Assembly: GCA_905198575.1 (NCBI GenBank)
Contig: CAJKDC010000106.1
Span: forward strand, 1 to 6,637
Source of the DNA: an uncultured Bacteroides sp.
Lineage (GTDB): Bacteria > Bacteroidota > Bacteroidia > Bacteroidales > Bacteroidaceae
Length of the DNA: 6,637 nucleotides
Reading direction: 5' to 3'
How positions within the stretch are numbered: the first letter of the stretch is position 1; each line of letters opens with the position of its first letter. The position numbers and the translations under genes were made by a program. A model generated the notes under the pieces. It made no database searches. It saw nothing but the letters and a program-made list of their open reading frames with translations, and was not told the DNA's origin. Of this stretch, positions 6,610 to 6,637 are shown in pieces.

Positions 6610-6616
6610 TAAATTA
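6600..6616 (+). repeat. Direct repeat copy 2, overlapping the inverted repeat
   Basis: TTTTTACCGATAAATTA differs from the copy at 6383-6399 at a single position. The two copies are 217 nt apart in the same orientation. The left part forms one arm of the inverted repeat at 6592-6609. Confidence 0.4.
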
Positions 6617-6637
6617 AAATTAAACATAGAATCGGCA

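Larger units (their letters stand above)
6338..6637. other. Intergenic region without a convincing gene
   Basis: This stretch runs to the window edge, is AT-rich and holds no plausible coding frame on either strand. Beyond the elements listed separately it contains a 10-bp palindrome CAAAGCTTTG (6423-6432), a possible weak stem between TATAAAC (6438-6444) and GTTTATA (6495-6501), and a + strand TACATTTG (6542-6549) that fits the -7 consensus but lacks a -33 partner. It probably contains the upstream region of the Cys-rich gene and part of the control region of a gene to the right. No tRNA or known structured RNA was recognised. Confidence 0.5.

Noticed and set aside
6559..6637. - strand frame open to the right edge (ATG at 6627, about 22 residues)
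   Set aside because: It is too short to tell from chance in AT-rich DNA and overlaps the palindrome. It could only be judged with sequence beyond the window.

Overview
The window looks like a piece of a Bacteroidales genome (Bacteroides/Phocaeicola type). The reasons are exported glycan-degrading enzymes of families expanded in that group, a serine-type sulfatase, AT-rich start regions without clear Shine-Dalgarno sequences, and a promoter that fits the Bacteroides pattern TTTG-N19-TAnnTTTG. No tRNA, rRNA, CRISPR array, transposase or integrase was seen. No database search was possible, so product calls rest on motifs and family knowledge.

Layout. Positions 1-641 (+) hold the C-terminal two thirds of an EamA/DMT-type membrane transporter whose start lies outside the window. 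Positions 642-776 are a convergent gap with a long hairpin (662-726) and a second small hairpin (745-765), probably the terminators of the two converging transcripts. Positions 777-5974 (all -) are a three-gene cassette. In transcription order it encodes an exported S1-type sulfatase (5974-4610), an exported five-bladed beta-propeller glycosidase-like protein (4601-3525) and an exported GH2 family glycosidase with accessory domains and a C-terminal coiled coil (3464-777). A good Bacteroides promoter lies at 6046-6076, just upstream of the sulfatase. Positions 6131-6337 (-) encode a 68-residue protein with a compact four-cysteine cluster. Positions 6338-6637 hold no convincing gene but contain a putative promoter, a perfect inverted repeat and a repeated 17-nt sequence that could be operator sites.

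How it fits together. The sulfatase, propeller enzyme and GH2 enzyme all carry export signals and appear to form one transcription unit. They would suit stepwise exo-trimming of a sulfated, probably galactose-containing glycan in the periplasm or at the cell surface: desulfation, then removal of terminal sugars. No SusC/SusD pair, hybrid two-component regulator or anti-sigma factor gene is in the window. The cassette is therefore either the edge of a larger polysaccharide utilisation locus or a stand-alone accessory operon. The substrate cannot be read from the sequence.
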